Below, one piece after another: positions 28,844 through 37,423 of a DNA stretch of 64,000 nucleotides. This stretch comes from Bermanella marisrubri (GTDB lineage: Bacteria > Pseudomonadota > Gammaproteobacteria > Pseudomonadales > Oceanobacteraceae). Each line of letters starts with the position of its first letter. Positions within the stretch are counted from its first letter, which is position 1. The notes below the pieces were generated by a model. The model was not told where the DNA came from. It saw nothing but the letters and a program-made list of their open reading frames with translations, and searched no databases. Where the stretch lies: NCBI RefSeq assembly GCF_012295615.1, contig NZ_CP051183.1, positions 3,313,001 through 3,377,000 of the forward strand, in the 5' to 3' direction. Position numbers and translations under genes: made by a program.

Positions 28844-29948
28844 TACGAAATTTCAGCGCGTCAAAGAAATCGATTTTGGGCGGGGTATTGCCGTCTTTCT
28901 AATGATCTTTGTGCATACCCTCTGGATGTATGCAGATGCAGTAACACAATATGAATCCTTATTTGGGCATGTTATACATACCCTGGGTAAAGGGACTTCT
29001 GCTTTCCTAGTACTTATGGGAATGTCACTTATTCTCGCTCACTCATCTCTTAAAGATAATCTCGTAAGAGCATTGCTCTTATTAGCTTTAGGTTACTTCA
29101 TGAACTTTCTTAAGTTCATAGTACCTATTTCGCTATTTGGCACCATGCCAGAGAGTTTTATTGAAGCCTATGGCTGGAACAGCCCGCTTGAAACATGGCA
29201 GTACTTTTATTTATTAAGTACAGGAGACATCCTTCAGCTAGCGGGGATCAGTCTTCTAATAATTGCTGTTATAAAAAAGTACTTCGATTATGGGCCTGTG
29301 TATTTTTCCTTGGGCTTATTCATCATGCTTACCAGCCAATGGCTTCGAGGCCTATCATCAGATATCAGCGAACTACAATATTTGAATCGTTTGCTATTTA
29401 GTGATCACTACCAAGTGTATTTTCCTGTCTTCCCTTGGATGTCTTTCATTCTGTTTGGCATGTTTATGGGTAAGATATATGTTCGTATGAGAAATCAACT
29501 AGAGCAGTTTTATCATTACACTTTTATCAGCGCGATCATATTAATAGTTCTGGGATTCATCTTAGCCTACGCCAACTATGAATATCACATTGCCAATTTC
29601 TTTCATCACGGACCCGGCGGGACCCTTTATCTTATGGGTATCACGCTACTCTTATATTGGGTTATCTACCGCTTAGTAAGGTTTGTGCAAGATGGGCCTA
29701 TCATCAAAGGGCTAGAATACCTCAGCAAAAACGTCACTAGTTTATATATTATTCAGTGGACATTGATTTGTTGGGGAATGGGGATTGTGGGTTTTCAAAC
29801 CCTTAATGCGTGGCAAACACTCGCCATGATGCCTGTCATGCTTTGCCTTACTCTATTGGCACAGGTCGCAATCAACCAATGTAAGTCGACGATAAAGCGC
29901 CTGATGAGCAAGCCTATTAATCATCAGCAGAAATCACTTAAGTCATAA
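28815..29948 (+). CDS. HGSNAT-family (DUF1624-like) membrane acyltransferase in the siderophore cluster
   Basis: A 377-residue multi-TM protein. The N-terminal motif RVKEIDFGRGIAVFLMIFVH matches the heparan-alpha-glucosaminide N-acetyltransferase catalytic family, which moves acetyl groups across a membrane. About ten hydrophobic segments follow. The frame is open to 28740, but that would cover much of the reductase's cysteine region. ATGs at 28815 and 28827 both put the motif near the N-terminus; the latter has a GGA 7 bp upstream. It overlaps the reductase gene by 29 bp, so it belongs to the operon. Its role, perhaps modifying the siderophore or its diamine, is not established. Confidence 0.8.
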   Translation: MDDLMEPLASTKFQRVKEIDFGRGIAVFLMIFVHTLWMYADAVTQYESLFGHVIHTLGKGTSAFLVLMGMSLILAHSSLKDNLVRALLLLALGYFMNFLKFIVPISLFGTMPESFIEAYGWNSPLETWQYFYLLSTGDILQLAGISLLIIAVIKKYFDYGPVYFSLGLFIMLTSQWLRGLSSDISELQYLNRLLFSDHYQVYFPVFPWMSFILFGMFMGKIYVRMRNQLEQFYHYTFISAIILIVLGFILAYANYEYHIANFFHHGPGGTLYLMGITLLLYWVIYRLVRFVQDGPIIKGLEYLSKNVTSLYIIQWTLICWGMGIVGFQTLNAWQTLAMMPVMLCLTLLAQVAINQCKSTIKRLMSKPINHQQKSLKS

Positions 29949-29999
29949 GCCTATACAAAGAACTTCTAGGCAAACATGACTGGCTCTCGCTATAATCTG

Positions 30000-30028
30000 A
30001 GACAAGAAGTGCTGATCGCTTCTTGTCT
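30000..30028 (+). other. Hairpin after the siderophore cluster
   Basis: A perfect 10-bp stem (AGACAAGAAG / CTTCTTGTCT) with a 9-nt loop, 52 bp after the last cluster gene and 28 bp before rof. No T run follows, so it is a weak candidate terminator or an mRNA 3' stabiliser. Confidence 0.4.
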
Positions 30029-30055
30029 TACTCCCCACAACAGGCTTGGTGAATC

Positions 30056-30301
30056 ATGGTGACCTGCGCCCAACATGACTACATTGAGATTGCTTGTCTA
30101 TACCAAATCTCCGTATGCCTCGAATTGGAGCACGGTGAATTTGTAAAAGGTATAGCCTTAGATACGGCTTATGATCAACAAAAGCGACATTGCATACTGA
30201 TCAACACTGACGAAGGCGATCAATGGATTCCTATTGACTCCCTTTGTGCCATGCATGCCATGAGCAAGAACCCTCATTTCAGCGAAATCTACTTCCAATA
30301 G
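30056..30301 (+). CDS. rof: Rho-binding antiterminator (Rof family)
   Basis: An 81-residue protein resembling E. coli Rof/YaeO, which binds Rho and inhibits Rho-dependent termination. The conserved core is visible as VTCAQHDYIEIACLYQISVC followed by LELEHGEFVKGIALD, matching the pattern CxxxDYxELACxYxxxxxLxLxxG. The C-terminal half is more divergent. Length is close to the 84 residues of E. coli Rof. It stands alone with its own short upstream gap; a conventional ribosome site is weak (CTTGGTGAATC). Confidence 0.8.
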   Translation: MVTCAQHDYIEIACLYQISVCLELEHGEFVKGIALDTAYDQQKRHCILINTDEGDQWIPIDSLCAMHAMSKNPHFSEIYFQ

Positions 30302-30366
30302 AGCGACTTTAAGCTTTTGCATTTTCGCAGTACAATTCTGTCCTTTATGTCATTGGGGAAGAGTCA

Positions 30367-31092
30367 ATGGGTCGCGCTTATCAAAACCGCAAAGAGTCCA
30401 TGGCCAAAACGGCCGCACAGAAAACCAAGGTTTACAGTAAATACGGCCGCGAAATCTATGTTTGCGCCAAAAAGGGTAGCCCAGATCCTGATGCCAACTT
30501 GGCCCTGCGTAGCCTGATAGATCGTGCAAAAAAAGATCAAGTTCCAGCGCATGTTATTGAGAAAGCCATCGATAAAGCTCAAGGCGGTGGTGGTGAAGAC
30601 TTTGATATTGCGCGCTACGAGGGCTTTGGTCCTGGCGGCATTATGGTGATCGTTGAGTGCTTGACCGACAACCCAAATCGTACATTCGGTGACGTACGCA
30701 ACTGCTTCAACAAAACCAAATGTAAAATCGGTGCTCAAGGCAGTGCTAGTCACATGTTTGACCATTGTGCGATTTTTGCCTTCAAGGGCGATGATGAAGA
30801 AGCTGTTTTAGAAGCTCTCATGATGGAAGACGTTGATGTCACAGATATTGAGTTAGAAGACGGTATGATTACCGTCTTCGCACCTCAAACGGAATTCAAT
30901 AATGCCCGTACTGCACTACAAAATATCTTTCCGGATATAGAATTCGAAGTGGAAGAGATTCAATTTGTTCCGCAAACCACTCAGCCCATCCCTGAAGACG
31001 ATATGCCTATGTATGAAAAATTCATGGATATGCTAGAAGACTTGGATGACGTTCAGAAAGTTTTCCACAACGGTGAGCTTCCGGAGTCTTAA
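30367..31092 (+). CDS. YebC/PmpR/TACO1 family protein, YeeN-like
   Basis: A 241-residue YebC-family protein. The family comprises DNA-binding regulators and, as more recently shown for some members, ribosome-associated translation factors. The N-terminus [20 protein letters not shown] is typical of the YeeN branch rather than YebC proper. [19 protein letters not shown] and [18 protein letters not shown] are conserved family blocks. A strong GGGGAAGAG ribosome site precedes the ATG, and a near-perfect terminator follows, so it is a single-gene unit. Specific targets are unknown. Confidence 0.93.
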   Translation: MGRAYQNRKESMAKTAAQKTKVYSKYGREIYVCAKKGSPDPDANLALRSLIDRAKKDQVPAHVIEKAIDKAQGGGGEDFDIARYEGFGPGGIMVIVECLTDNPNRTFGDVRNCFNKTKCKIGAQGSASHMFDHCAIFAFKGDDEEAVLEALMMEDVDVTDIELEDGMITVFAPQTEFNNARTALQNIFPDIEFEVEEIQFVPQTTQPIPEDDMPMYEKFMDMLEDLDDVQKVFHNGELPES

Positions 31093-31098
31093 CTCAAT

Positions 31099-31126
31099 AA
31101 AAGCGCAGACCCGTCTGCGCTTTTTT
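31099..31126 (+). terminator. Intrinsic terminator after the YeeN-like gene
   Basis: A 12-bp perfect stem (AAAAGCGCAGAC / GTCTGCGCTTTT) with a two-base loop flanked by A and T runs, starting 6 bp after the stop codon. Confidence 0.92.
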
Positions 31127-31172
31127 ATTACTGAACTCGCATTATTTTGATTGCCATGGATTATTGGGTGTT

Positions 31173-31631
31173 ATGAAAAGGCTGGAATTACTCATCCCTC
31201 CCGTACCTTTAACCTTGATATTTGCCCTCACCATGTGGTTAATCCATTCTTATTTATCATGGGCATCGGTGCTGTCCTTACCCGTCAGTATTAGTGCTTT
31301 ATTTTTTGCTATTGGGCTATTTTTTATCATTCCTGCAGTCATTAGTTTTATTGAGAACAAAACAACTGTAGACCCTCGGGTTCCAGAAAAAAGCAAAACC
31401 CTCGTCGTGTCCGGTTTATACCGCTTTACTCGCAATCCTATGTATTTAGGTATGCTGTGTTGCTTGTTGAGTATGGCAAGCTACCAAGGAAATGTAATTA
31501 GCTATGGGCTTTGCGTGGTATTTGTTTTCTATATGAATCGCTTTCAAATAAGTCAAGAAGAAGCTGCACTTAGCCAACAATTTGGTAAAGACTACGAAGC
31601 ATATTGTCATCGTGTAAGACGCTGGATTTAA
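31173..31631 (+). CDS. Isoprenylcysteine carboxyl methyltransferase-family membrane protein
   Basis: A 152-residue integral membrane protein with about four hydrophobic segments. It carries the C-terminal signature of the ICMT/PEMT-like family: GLYRFTRNPMYLGML, a second membrane stretch, then EEAALSQQFGKDYEAYCHRVRRW. Members are SAM-dependent methyltransferases, but bacterial substrates are mostly unknown. The frame is open to a TTG at 31164; the ATG at 31173 is the better start. DUF2164 follows after one base, implying co-transcription. Confidence 0.87.
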   Translation: MKRLELLIPPVPLTLIFALTMWLIHSYLSWASVLSLPVSISALFFAIGLFFIIPAVISFIENKTTVDPRVPEKSKTLVVSGLYRFTRNPMYLGMLCCLLSMASYQGNVISYGLCVVFVFYMNRFQISQEEAALSQQFGKDYEAYCHRVRRWI

Positions 31632-31632
31632 T

Positions 31633-31872
31633 ATGATCGAATTGTCAAAGCAGCAAAAAGCAGAGTCAGTAGAAAAACTAAAAGCCTATTTCCGAGATGA
31701 AATGGACTATGACATTGGACAGTTTGAAGCCGAATTCCTATTAGACTTTTTTGCCAAAGACTTAGGCACCTATTATTACAATCAAGGCTTACAAGATGCA
31801 GCAGCACTGATTGATAATAAACTTGAGGATATTCAACACAGTCTAATGGAACTAGAAAAACCCACCGTTTAA
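31633..31872 (+). CDS. DUF2164 family protein
   Basis: A 79-residue soluble protein of unknown function. It has the DUF2164 core: an N-terminal LSKQQKAESVEKLKAYFRDE, then FEAEFLLDFFAKDLGTYYYN and DAAALIDNKLEDI. All helical by eye. It starts one base after the methyltransferase-like gene and ends 35 bp before modF. No role can be inferred from the context. Confidence 0.88.
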   Translation: MIELSKQQKAESVEKLKAYFRDEMDYDIGQFEAEFLLDFFAKDLGTYYYNQGLQDAAALIDNKLEDIQHSLMELEKPTV

Positions 31873-31907
31873 TTGTAAACGCACTATATTCAACTACGAG
31901 TATATCC

Positions 31908-33383
31908 ATGTCCGCTCACTATCATCAGGCCTACTTTTCACTAGATTCACATACTAGATTGCTTATTCCCGATTTAAACATTTGCGATGGTGAAAGCTGG
32001 GCATTTATCGGTAGCAATGGTAGTGGCAAATCGGTTTTCGCAAAAACGCTAAATCAAACACTAGAAAATGATGAAGGACATTTTTCAAGTGATCATCTAG
32101 GTACGGCAACCGTAAGCCTGGAAGAGCAGCAATTTTTAATTGATCGAGAAGCTGAGCGAGATGAGAGTGATATTACAAATGAAGTATTTCATGGTACGCC
32201 TGTAATTGAGTTATTGCGTGAAATAAGTAATGACTCTCAGAAAATTAAACATCTGGTCAATGTATTTTCACTTGCGCCTTTACTAAACACAGGGTTTCGT
32301 AAACTCAGTACAGGAGAAAGTCGAAAGGTTATTTTACTGCGTGCATTGCTATCAAATTCCAAAACGCTAATTTTTGACGAACCTTATGAAGGCTTGGATA
32401 GAGAAAGCCAAGTAGCACTGTCTAACATTTTACACGATTTGCATCAGCAGGGGCGAACCCTCATTTTAATTGTAAACCGTTTGGACGAAGTACCTATATG
32501 GTGCTCAAACTTGGGGGTGTTGCACAATCTGACCCTGATCGCTCAGGGACATAAAAGCGCCGTGCTCAATGACCAAAGGGTAAAGGCGTTTTTCAAATTC
32601 AACGCGGAATCTCTTGTTCTACCGGACCGAGATCCATGCAGCGCTGTTCTGAATCTGGACCAGCAACAACCTTTAGTAAAATTGCATGATGGGCGTGTTG
32701 CGTATAGCGACAAGCTCATTTTCGAACATCTCAGCTGGCGTATAGAACAAGGAGAGCATTGGACTATACAGGGGCCCAACGGATGCGGCAAAAGTACACT
32801 ATTAAACCTGATTACTGGCGACCACCCTCAGTGCTATGTCAATGACCTACAGATCTTTGGCATCAAGCGCGGTAGCGGAGAAAGTATTTGGGATATAAAA
32901 CAGCACATAGGCATCATCAGCGCTGCTCTGCAGTGGCAATACAAGGCTACAACCAATGTGTTAAGTGCTGTTGTTAGCGGTCTGTTTGATAGCATCGGAC
33001 TATACAGCCAAGTCGATGATCATCAGAAGAATATTGCACTAAGCTGGCTTAAACAGGTCAAACTCGCGCACAAGGCCAATGAACCATTGCATCAGCTAAG
33101 CTATGGTGAACAGCGATTAGTGCTTATCTGTCGAGCTATGATTAAGCAGCCGGCGCTACTAATATTAGATGAACCCTGCCAAGGTCTAGATGAGATTAAT
33201 CGGCAGCTCGTACTTGGATTTATTGAATTATTAGCACAGCAAAAAAATACAACTCTGCTCTATGTGACCCATCATGAGAAAGACATCCTCAACTGCTTTC
33301 AAAACCGCTTAATATGTACGGATATCACTCCTAATCACGGCAGTCAGTGGCGCATTCTGCGTAGGGAAAATTCCTCAAAATAA
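31908..33383 (+). CDS. modF: ModF-like tandem ABC ATPase
   Basis: A 491-residue cytoplasmic protein with two ABC ATPase domains and no membrane domain, the same length and plan as E. coli ModF (490 residues), a molybdate-linked ATPase. The first domain has Walker A GSNGSGKSVF and signature LSTGESRKV with LIFDEPYEGLD. The second has GPNGCGKSTL, signature LSYGEQRLV and LLILDEPCQGLD. The E. coli N-terminal phrase GDSWAFVGSNGSGKS corresponds to GESWAFIGSNGSGKS here. In E. coli modF adjoins modE; here it lies 6.4 kb upstream of modABC on the same strand. Confidence 0.87.
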   Translation: MSAHYHQAYFSLDSHTRLLIPDLNICDGESWAFIGSNGSGKSVFAKTLNQTLENDEGHFSSDHLGTATVSLEEQQFLIDREAERDESDITNEVFHGTPVIELLREISNDSQKIKHLVNVFSLAPLLNTGFRKLSTGESRKVILLRALLSNSKTLIFDEPYEGLDRESQVALSNILHDLHQQGRTLILIVNRLDEVPIWCSNLGVLHNLTLIAQGHKSAVLNDQRVKAFFKFNAESLVLPDRDPCSAVLNLDQQQPLVKLHDGRVAYSDKLIFEHLSWRIEQGEHWTIQGPNGCGKSTLLNLITGDHPQCYVNDLQIFGIKRGSGESIWDIKQHIGIISAALQWQYKATTNVLSAVVSGLFDSIGLYSQVDDHQKNIALSWLKQVKLAHKANEPLHQLSYGEQRLVLICRAMIKQPALLILDEPCQGLDEINRQLVLGFIELLAQQKNTTLLYVTHHEKDILNCFQNRLICTDITPNHGSQWRILRRENSSK

Positions 33384-33420
33384 GCTAGGATATAGTCTTA
33401 GGGTTATCAATTGAGCCGCT

Positions 33421-35916
33421 ATGCGCGAATTTATCATTGCCTGCTTGGTTTTTGTCTGCGTAACCACAAGCCATGCACAATCAGATTTTCTTTATATCGA
33501 CGGGACCAGTGTAGCGCTTCCTTCGCCGTTACCATCTACGTCGTCCCGCGCAACAACCCCTCCTGAGTCAATGCTCAACGCCGGATACAGTTATCAAGCT
33601 TATGCGCAGAGTATCAAACCAAGCTCATCCGGCTCATGGCATAAAATTCGATTGATCAACCCAGGCAACGAAACTCTGCGGCGATACTTAGTCTTCGACG
33701 TTCACATTCTTAAGCATTTGAATGTTTATCTATTCGATCGAACCGATTTGCGCTTAGAGAAAAAATTAGGTCTCAAAGATATCTCTGAAGAGGAGGTGCA
33801 GGACTATACGGCGCCCCACCTTGAGTTCAGCATATTACCCAAATCACAACTAACACTTCTCATTTACAAACAAAATGATGGTCCCGGTATTTTTCCAGCA
33901 CGTATTCTTAGCGAGCAAGAATGGTTGCAAGAAAAGAATAATAAACGCTTTTTTTGGGGCGCGATCATCGCTGTACTGATTGCTATGGCGCTCTACAATG
34001 TCTTGGTTTACTCAATGCATCCTAATAAAAGCTATGGATGGTACTTAACATTCCATACTGTTTGTTTCTTCTATTTTTCAGCTTTAAATGGTTTTGGATT
34101 TCATTTGTGGCCGCTACAGATACAAGTAATGCTAGCCACAAATATTATGTTCATGAATTTTCTTTTGATCATATTGATCGCCAACTTTGCAAATCACTTC
34201 TTGTTTGCTAATCAGAATGCGCCAAGGCATCACAAACTCGTTTTACCACTTTCAATCATTGCCGGACTAGGGTGCATCACCAGTTTATTTGTACCCGAAT
34301 ACAGTATTATTCCTGCCTTTTCCATTTTACAAGCGTTCGCCAGTATATTTGGCATGAGTATTGGTATCGCATCTTTAAAAAGCGGATTCAAGCCCGCAAA
34401 ATATTTCGTTATTTCATGGGCTTGCACGCTGGCAGGTGCAGGCATTGGAATGGCAACGGTACTCGATGCCATTGCCATCAATATTTTCACGCTACATGCT
34501 TTTCTCATTGGTACTTTGGGCGAGTTATTCCTGCTTTCTATTGGTCTAGCCAGCCGAATGAAATACTTCGAAATGCGTTCGCTTAGCCAATCTTATTTAT
34601 ATCCAAATACCAACCTAGGAAACCTAAGTTATTTTAGTCAACGACTACCACAGAATCTGCCAGAGATTTTAAAGAACCACCAGCACGTATATCTGGTGCT
34701 CATGAACCTTACCGGATTTAGAGAAGTAGTCAGTCTTTATGGGCCTAAGGCATTAACAGAAAGCTATCAACAAAGAACCATCGAGCTGGAAAACTTATTA
34801 CGAAACGAGAAATGGTCCATACACTTTACCTTACCCTCGGGCAGACAAGTCTCAGCAATGGCTCTACCCAGTGAACAGATTCTCTTGCTTGTAAATGTAA
34901 ACCATCATGATGAGATAGAGTTAATCGTTGATAAACTCTACCATCACAGTCATAGGGATCTTCGAATTCGTAATATTCATATGCCCATGAGTAGTACGAT
35001 TAGCTACGTACACATCAGCCATCACCATTCTTTACAAGAGCAATACAGGAAGGCTCAAGTTGCGCTTCAACATGCTATCGTTACCAATCAAAAGTATTGT
35101 GCCTATTCTCCTTCGCTAGATTTAGCTATTGGTGAGCGCATAACTCTGATTCAAAAGCTACACAAAGCCATTACGGAAGATGAATTAGATATATTTTTAC
35201 AGCCCCAGTTTTCGCTATTCGATAACAAGCTAGTAGGCGCAGAAGCATTGGTTAGGTGGCGACAAAACGACGGGCACTTTATATCACCAGGAGTATTCAT
35301 TCCGCTTGCTGAGCAAACTGGCCTTATTTTTGAGATCAGCAAAAATATAATTGCAAGAAGCTTTGCTTGGCTTAGTGATATTAAAAAACATCATCCAAAT
35401 TTATATCAGAACTTTAATCTTTCGATCAACTTATCCGCTTTAGATATGGCACAGAGCAGTTTGCTTTCATTCTTGCAAACCAGTCTTTTTAATCATGATT
35501 TAAATGCCAATAAAATTACTCTCGAAATTACCGAGTCTGCCATCATGGAAAATCATGATCTTTTCATTAAAGGTATACAAGAATTGCAAACTCTTGGTTT
35601 CAATTTAGCCATCGATGATTTCGGCACAGGTTATAGCTCCATGCTGTATTTAAAAGAGTTAAAAGCCAAAGAAATAAAAATCGACATGGGCTTCGTACGT
35701 GGCATTCACACCAATCGAGTCAACCAGAAAATCGTGCAAGCTATTGTGCAGCTCGCCAATGGCACTGACAGCATGACCGTCGCTGAGGGTGTTGAATGCA
35801 AAGAAGAAGCCCTTTGGTTACAAAGCATTGGGTGTGATTTCGCACAAGGATATTACTGGAATCCTGCCCTACCCATTCAAGAATTCTATACCCAGTACGT
35901 GTCTTTAAAGCTGTAG
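33421..35916 (+). CDS. Membrane c-di-GMP phosphodiesterase: 7TMR-DISM, degenerate GGDEF, EAL
   Basis: An 831-residue sensor-effector. A signal peptide (1-20) is followed by a periplasmic 7TMR-DISMED2-like domain (about 30-165) and a seven-helix DISM membrane region (about 175-385). Next is a GGDEF-like domain without its catalytic motif (about 400-560), and an EAL domain (about 580-825). EAL residues look intact: GAEALVRW, NLSINLSALDM, TLEITESA, IDDFGTGYSS, IKIDMGFV, VAEGVE. It should therefore hydrolyse c-di-GMP in response to an unknown envelope signal. It precedes alkB by 232 bp on the same strand; co-regulation is untested. Confidence 0.9.
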   Translation: MREFIIACLVFVCVTTSHAQSDFLYIDGTSVALPSPLPSTSSRATTPPESMLNAGYSYQAYAQSIKPSSSGSWHKIRLINPGNETLRRYLVFDVHILKHLNVYLFDRTDLRLEKKLGLKDISEEEVQDYTAPHLEFSILPKSQLTLLIYKQNDGPGIFPARILSEQEWLQEKNNKRFFWGAIIAVLIAMALYNVLVYSMHPNKSYGWYLTFHTVCFFYFSALNGFGFHLWPLQIQVMLATNIMFMNFLLIILIANFANHFLFANQNAPRHHKLVLPLSIIAGLGCITSLFVPEYSIIPAFSILQAFASIFGMSIGIASLKSGFKPAKYFVISWACTLAGAGIGMATVLDAIAINIFTLHAFLIGTLGELFLLSIGLASRMKYFEMRSLSQSYLYPNTNLGNLSYFSQRLPQNLPEILKNHQHVYLVLMNLTGFREVVSLYGPKALTESYQQRTIELENLLRNEKWSIHFTLPSGRQVSAMALPSEQILLLVNVNHHDEIELIVDKLYHHSHRDLRIRNIHMPMSSTISYVHISHHHSLQEQYRKAQVALQHAIVTNQKYCAYSPSLDLAIGERITLIQKLHKAITEDELDIFLQPQFSLFDNKLVGAEALVRWRQNDGHFISPGVFIPLAEQTGLIFEISKNIIARSFAWLSDIKKHHPNLYQNFNLSINLSALDMAQSSLLSFLQTSLFNHDLNANKITLEITESAIMENHDLFIKGIQELQTLGFNLAIDDFGTGYSSMLYLKELKAKEIKIDMGFVRGIHTNRVNQKIVQAIVQLANGTDSMTVAEGVECKEEALWLQSIGCDFAQGYYWNPALPIQEFYTQYVSLKL

Positions 35917-36062
35917 ACAATAACAAGCTAGAGCACCTTCTCAATCTCTCCAGATTAATCATTTGCCAGATCAAGCATATGATGGCCACAACACGGATAT
36001 CCACATCCCTTGTGTCATTCCCAATCACACCAAAATAGCCAGTTTTTAGACAATGGCGCAAT

Positions 36063-36112
36063 ATTGTTTGACAATCCTACCAAGAAAAACTAGCCTTATA
36101 TTGTCCGACAAA
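36063..36112 (+). promoter_or_regulatory. Paired palindromic boxes upstream of alkB
   Basis: Two 13-bp near-palindromes share the form ATTGTYYGACAAW: ATTGTTTGACAAT at 36063-36075 and ATTGTCCGACAAA at 36100-36112. They start 37 bp apart, and the second ends 36 bp before the alkB start codon. Such paired inverted repeats commonly bind dimeric repressors. Regulator unknown. Confidence 0.55.
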
Positions 36113-36148
36113 AGAACAATAATAATTAGAACCCACAGGAGAGATGTT

Positions 36149-37294
36149 ATGATTCTCGAGTCACTAAAGCCGGAAACGGCCCTCAAAGTGAAAAAATATG
36201 GTTACTTTATCTATTTACTGCCTTTATTGCTGCCAGTCAGTGCTTGGTATGGTGGTACTCACACCCAAGGTTTGAACACGCTCTTCGCATTACTTCCGAT
36301 GCTGGTTGTATTCGTGATTGTGCCTATCGTTGATTTACTCTTGGGTAAAGATCCTGTAAATCCAGACGAAGATGAAGTGCCAGAGATGAGTGAACACGGT
36401 TTCTACCGCTGGCTAACCCTTTCCTGCTTACCTCTGTATTTCTTATGTATTTTTAGTGCAGGTTATTTCATGCTCAACTGGCCAGGTCTGAGTGTTTTAG
36501 ATCAGGTACTTTATACAATGAGTGTGGGTGTTGTAGGTGGTATCATTGCTATCAATGTGGGCCATGAACTTATCCACAAAAATACCAAACTTGAACAAAT
36601 TAGTGGTGGCTTGCTGCTATCACTTGTGAGTTATGCCGGATTCAAAGTAGAACACGTTTATGGCCACCATGTGCATGTGTCTACACCGGAAGATGCCAGC
36701 TCTTCACGTTACAATCAAAGCTTGTATGATTTTCTGCCTAAGGCGTATTACCACAACTTCAAAAACGCGTGGAAAATACAAAAGCAGCGCATGGAGCGTA
36801 AAGGCCAGCGTTTCTTAGGTATCAAAAACGAACTAATCTGGTACTACCTACACACAGTATTGGTTGCCGGCCTAATGGGTGTATTTTTTGAAGTTCTTGG
36901 TGCCAGTTTCTGGATTGGCGTTGGTTTCTTTTTCTTACAGAGTTTTATTGCCTTCACTGAGTTAGAGGTCATCAACTATATTGAACACTACGGATTGCAT
37001 CGTCGTAAAATGAGCACCGGCAAATACGAGCGCGTGACACCAGAGCACAGCTGGAATAGCAACTACTTCCTAACCAATATGTTTTTGTTCCAGCTACAAC
37101 GCCATAGTGATCACCATGCTTTTGCTGCTCGCCGCTATCAAGTACTGCGTCACCATGAAAACAGCCCACAATTGCCATTTGGCTATGCCACTATGTTCAC
37201 TCTTGCTTGGTTTCCACCACTTTGGAAAGCGGTTATGAACCCGAGAGTTAAAGCCTATTACCGTGATGAAGAGGGTGTGCTTAGCTCCTCTTAA
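36149..37294 (+). CDS. alkB: Alkane 1-monooxygenase
   Basis: A 381-residue integral membrane di-iron hydroxylase converting n-alkanes to 1-alkanols with rubredoxin as electron donor. All four signature boxes are intact: HELIH (139-143), EHVYGHH (168-174), NYIEHYGL (276-283) and LQRHSDHH (316-323). Six hydrophobic helices are visible. The frame is open to 36053, but the ATG at 36149 has AGGAGAG directly upstream and gives the expected N-terminus. No rubredoxin, alkane regulator or alcohol dehydrogenase gene is adjacent, so the partner proteins are encoded elsewhere. A clean terminator follows. Confidence 0.96.
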   Translation: MILESLKPETALKVKKYGYFIYLLPLLLPVSAWYGGTHTQGLNTLFALLPMLVVFVIVPIVDLLLGKDPVNPDEDEVPEMSEHGFYRWLTLSCLPLYFLCIFSAGYFMLNWPGLSVLDQVLYTMSVGVVGGIIAINVGHELIHKNTKLEQISGGLLLSLVSYAGFKVEHVYGHHVHVSTPEDASSSRYNQSLYDFLPKAYYHNFKNAWKIQKQRMERKGQRFLGIKNELIWYYLHTVLVAGLMGVFFEVLGASFWIGVGFFFLQSFIAFTELEVINYIEHYGLHRRKMSTGKYERVTPEHSWNSNYFLTNMFLFQLQRHSDHHAFAARRYQVLRHHENSPQLPFGYATMFTLAWFPPLWKAVMNPRVKAYYRDEEGVLSSS

Positions 37295-37328
37295 TCAATT
37301 TTAAAGATTTGTCCTTTCAGTGCCTTTC

Positions 37329-37352
37329 GCCGGTCAAATGACCGGCTTTTTT
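37329..37352 (+). terminator. Intrinsic terminator after alkB
   Basis: A 7-bp perfect GC-rich stem (GCCGGTC / GACCGGC) with loop AAAT and six T residues, 35 bp after the alkB stop. Confidence 0.9.
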
Positions 37353-37423
37353 ATTTGCCAAATTTCTACGTTAAATGTCACTATAATCATGATTGAATAC
37401 GGCAAGATCAGGTGATGATTTCA

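Noticed and set aside
36053-36148. N-terminal extension of AlkB
   Set aside because: It covers the palindromic boxes and has no ribosome site; AGGAGAG directly precedes the ATG at 36149.
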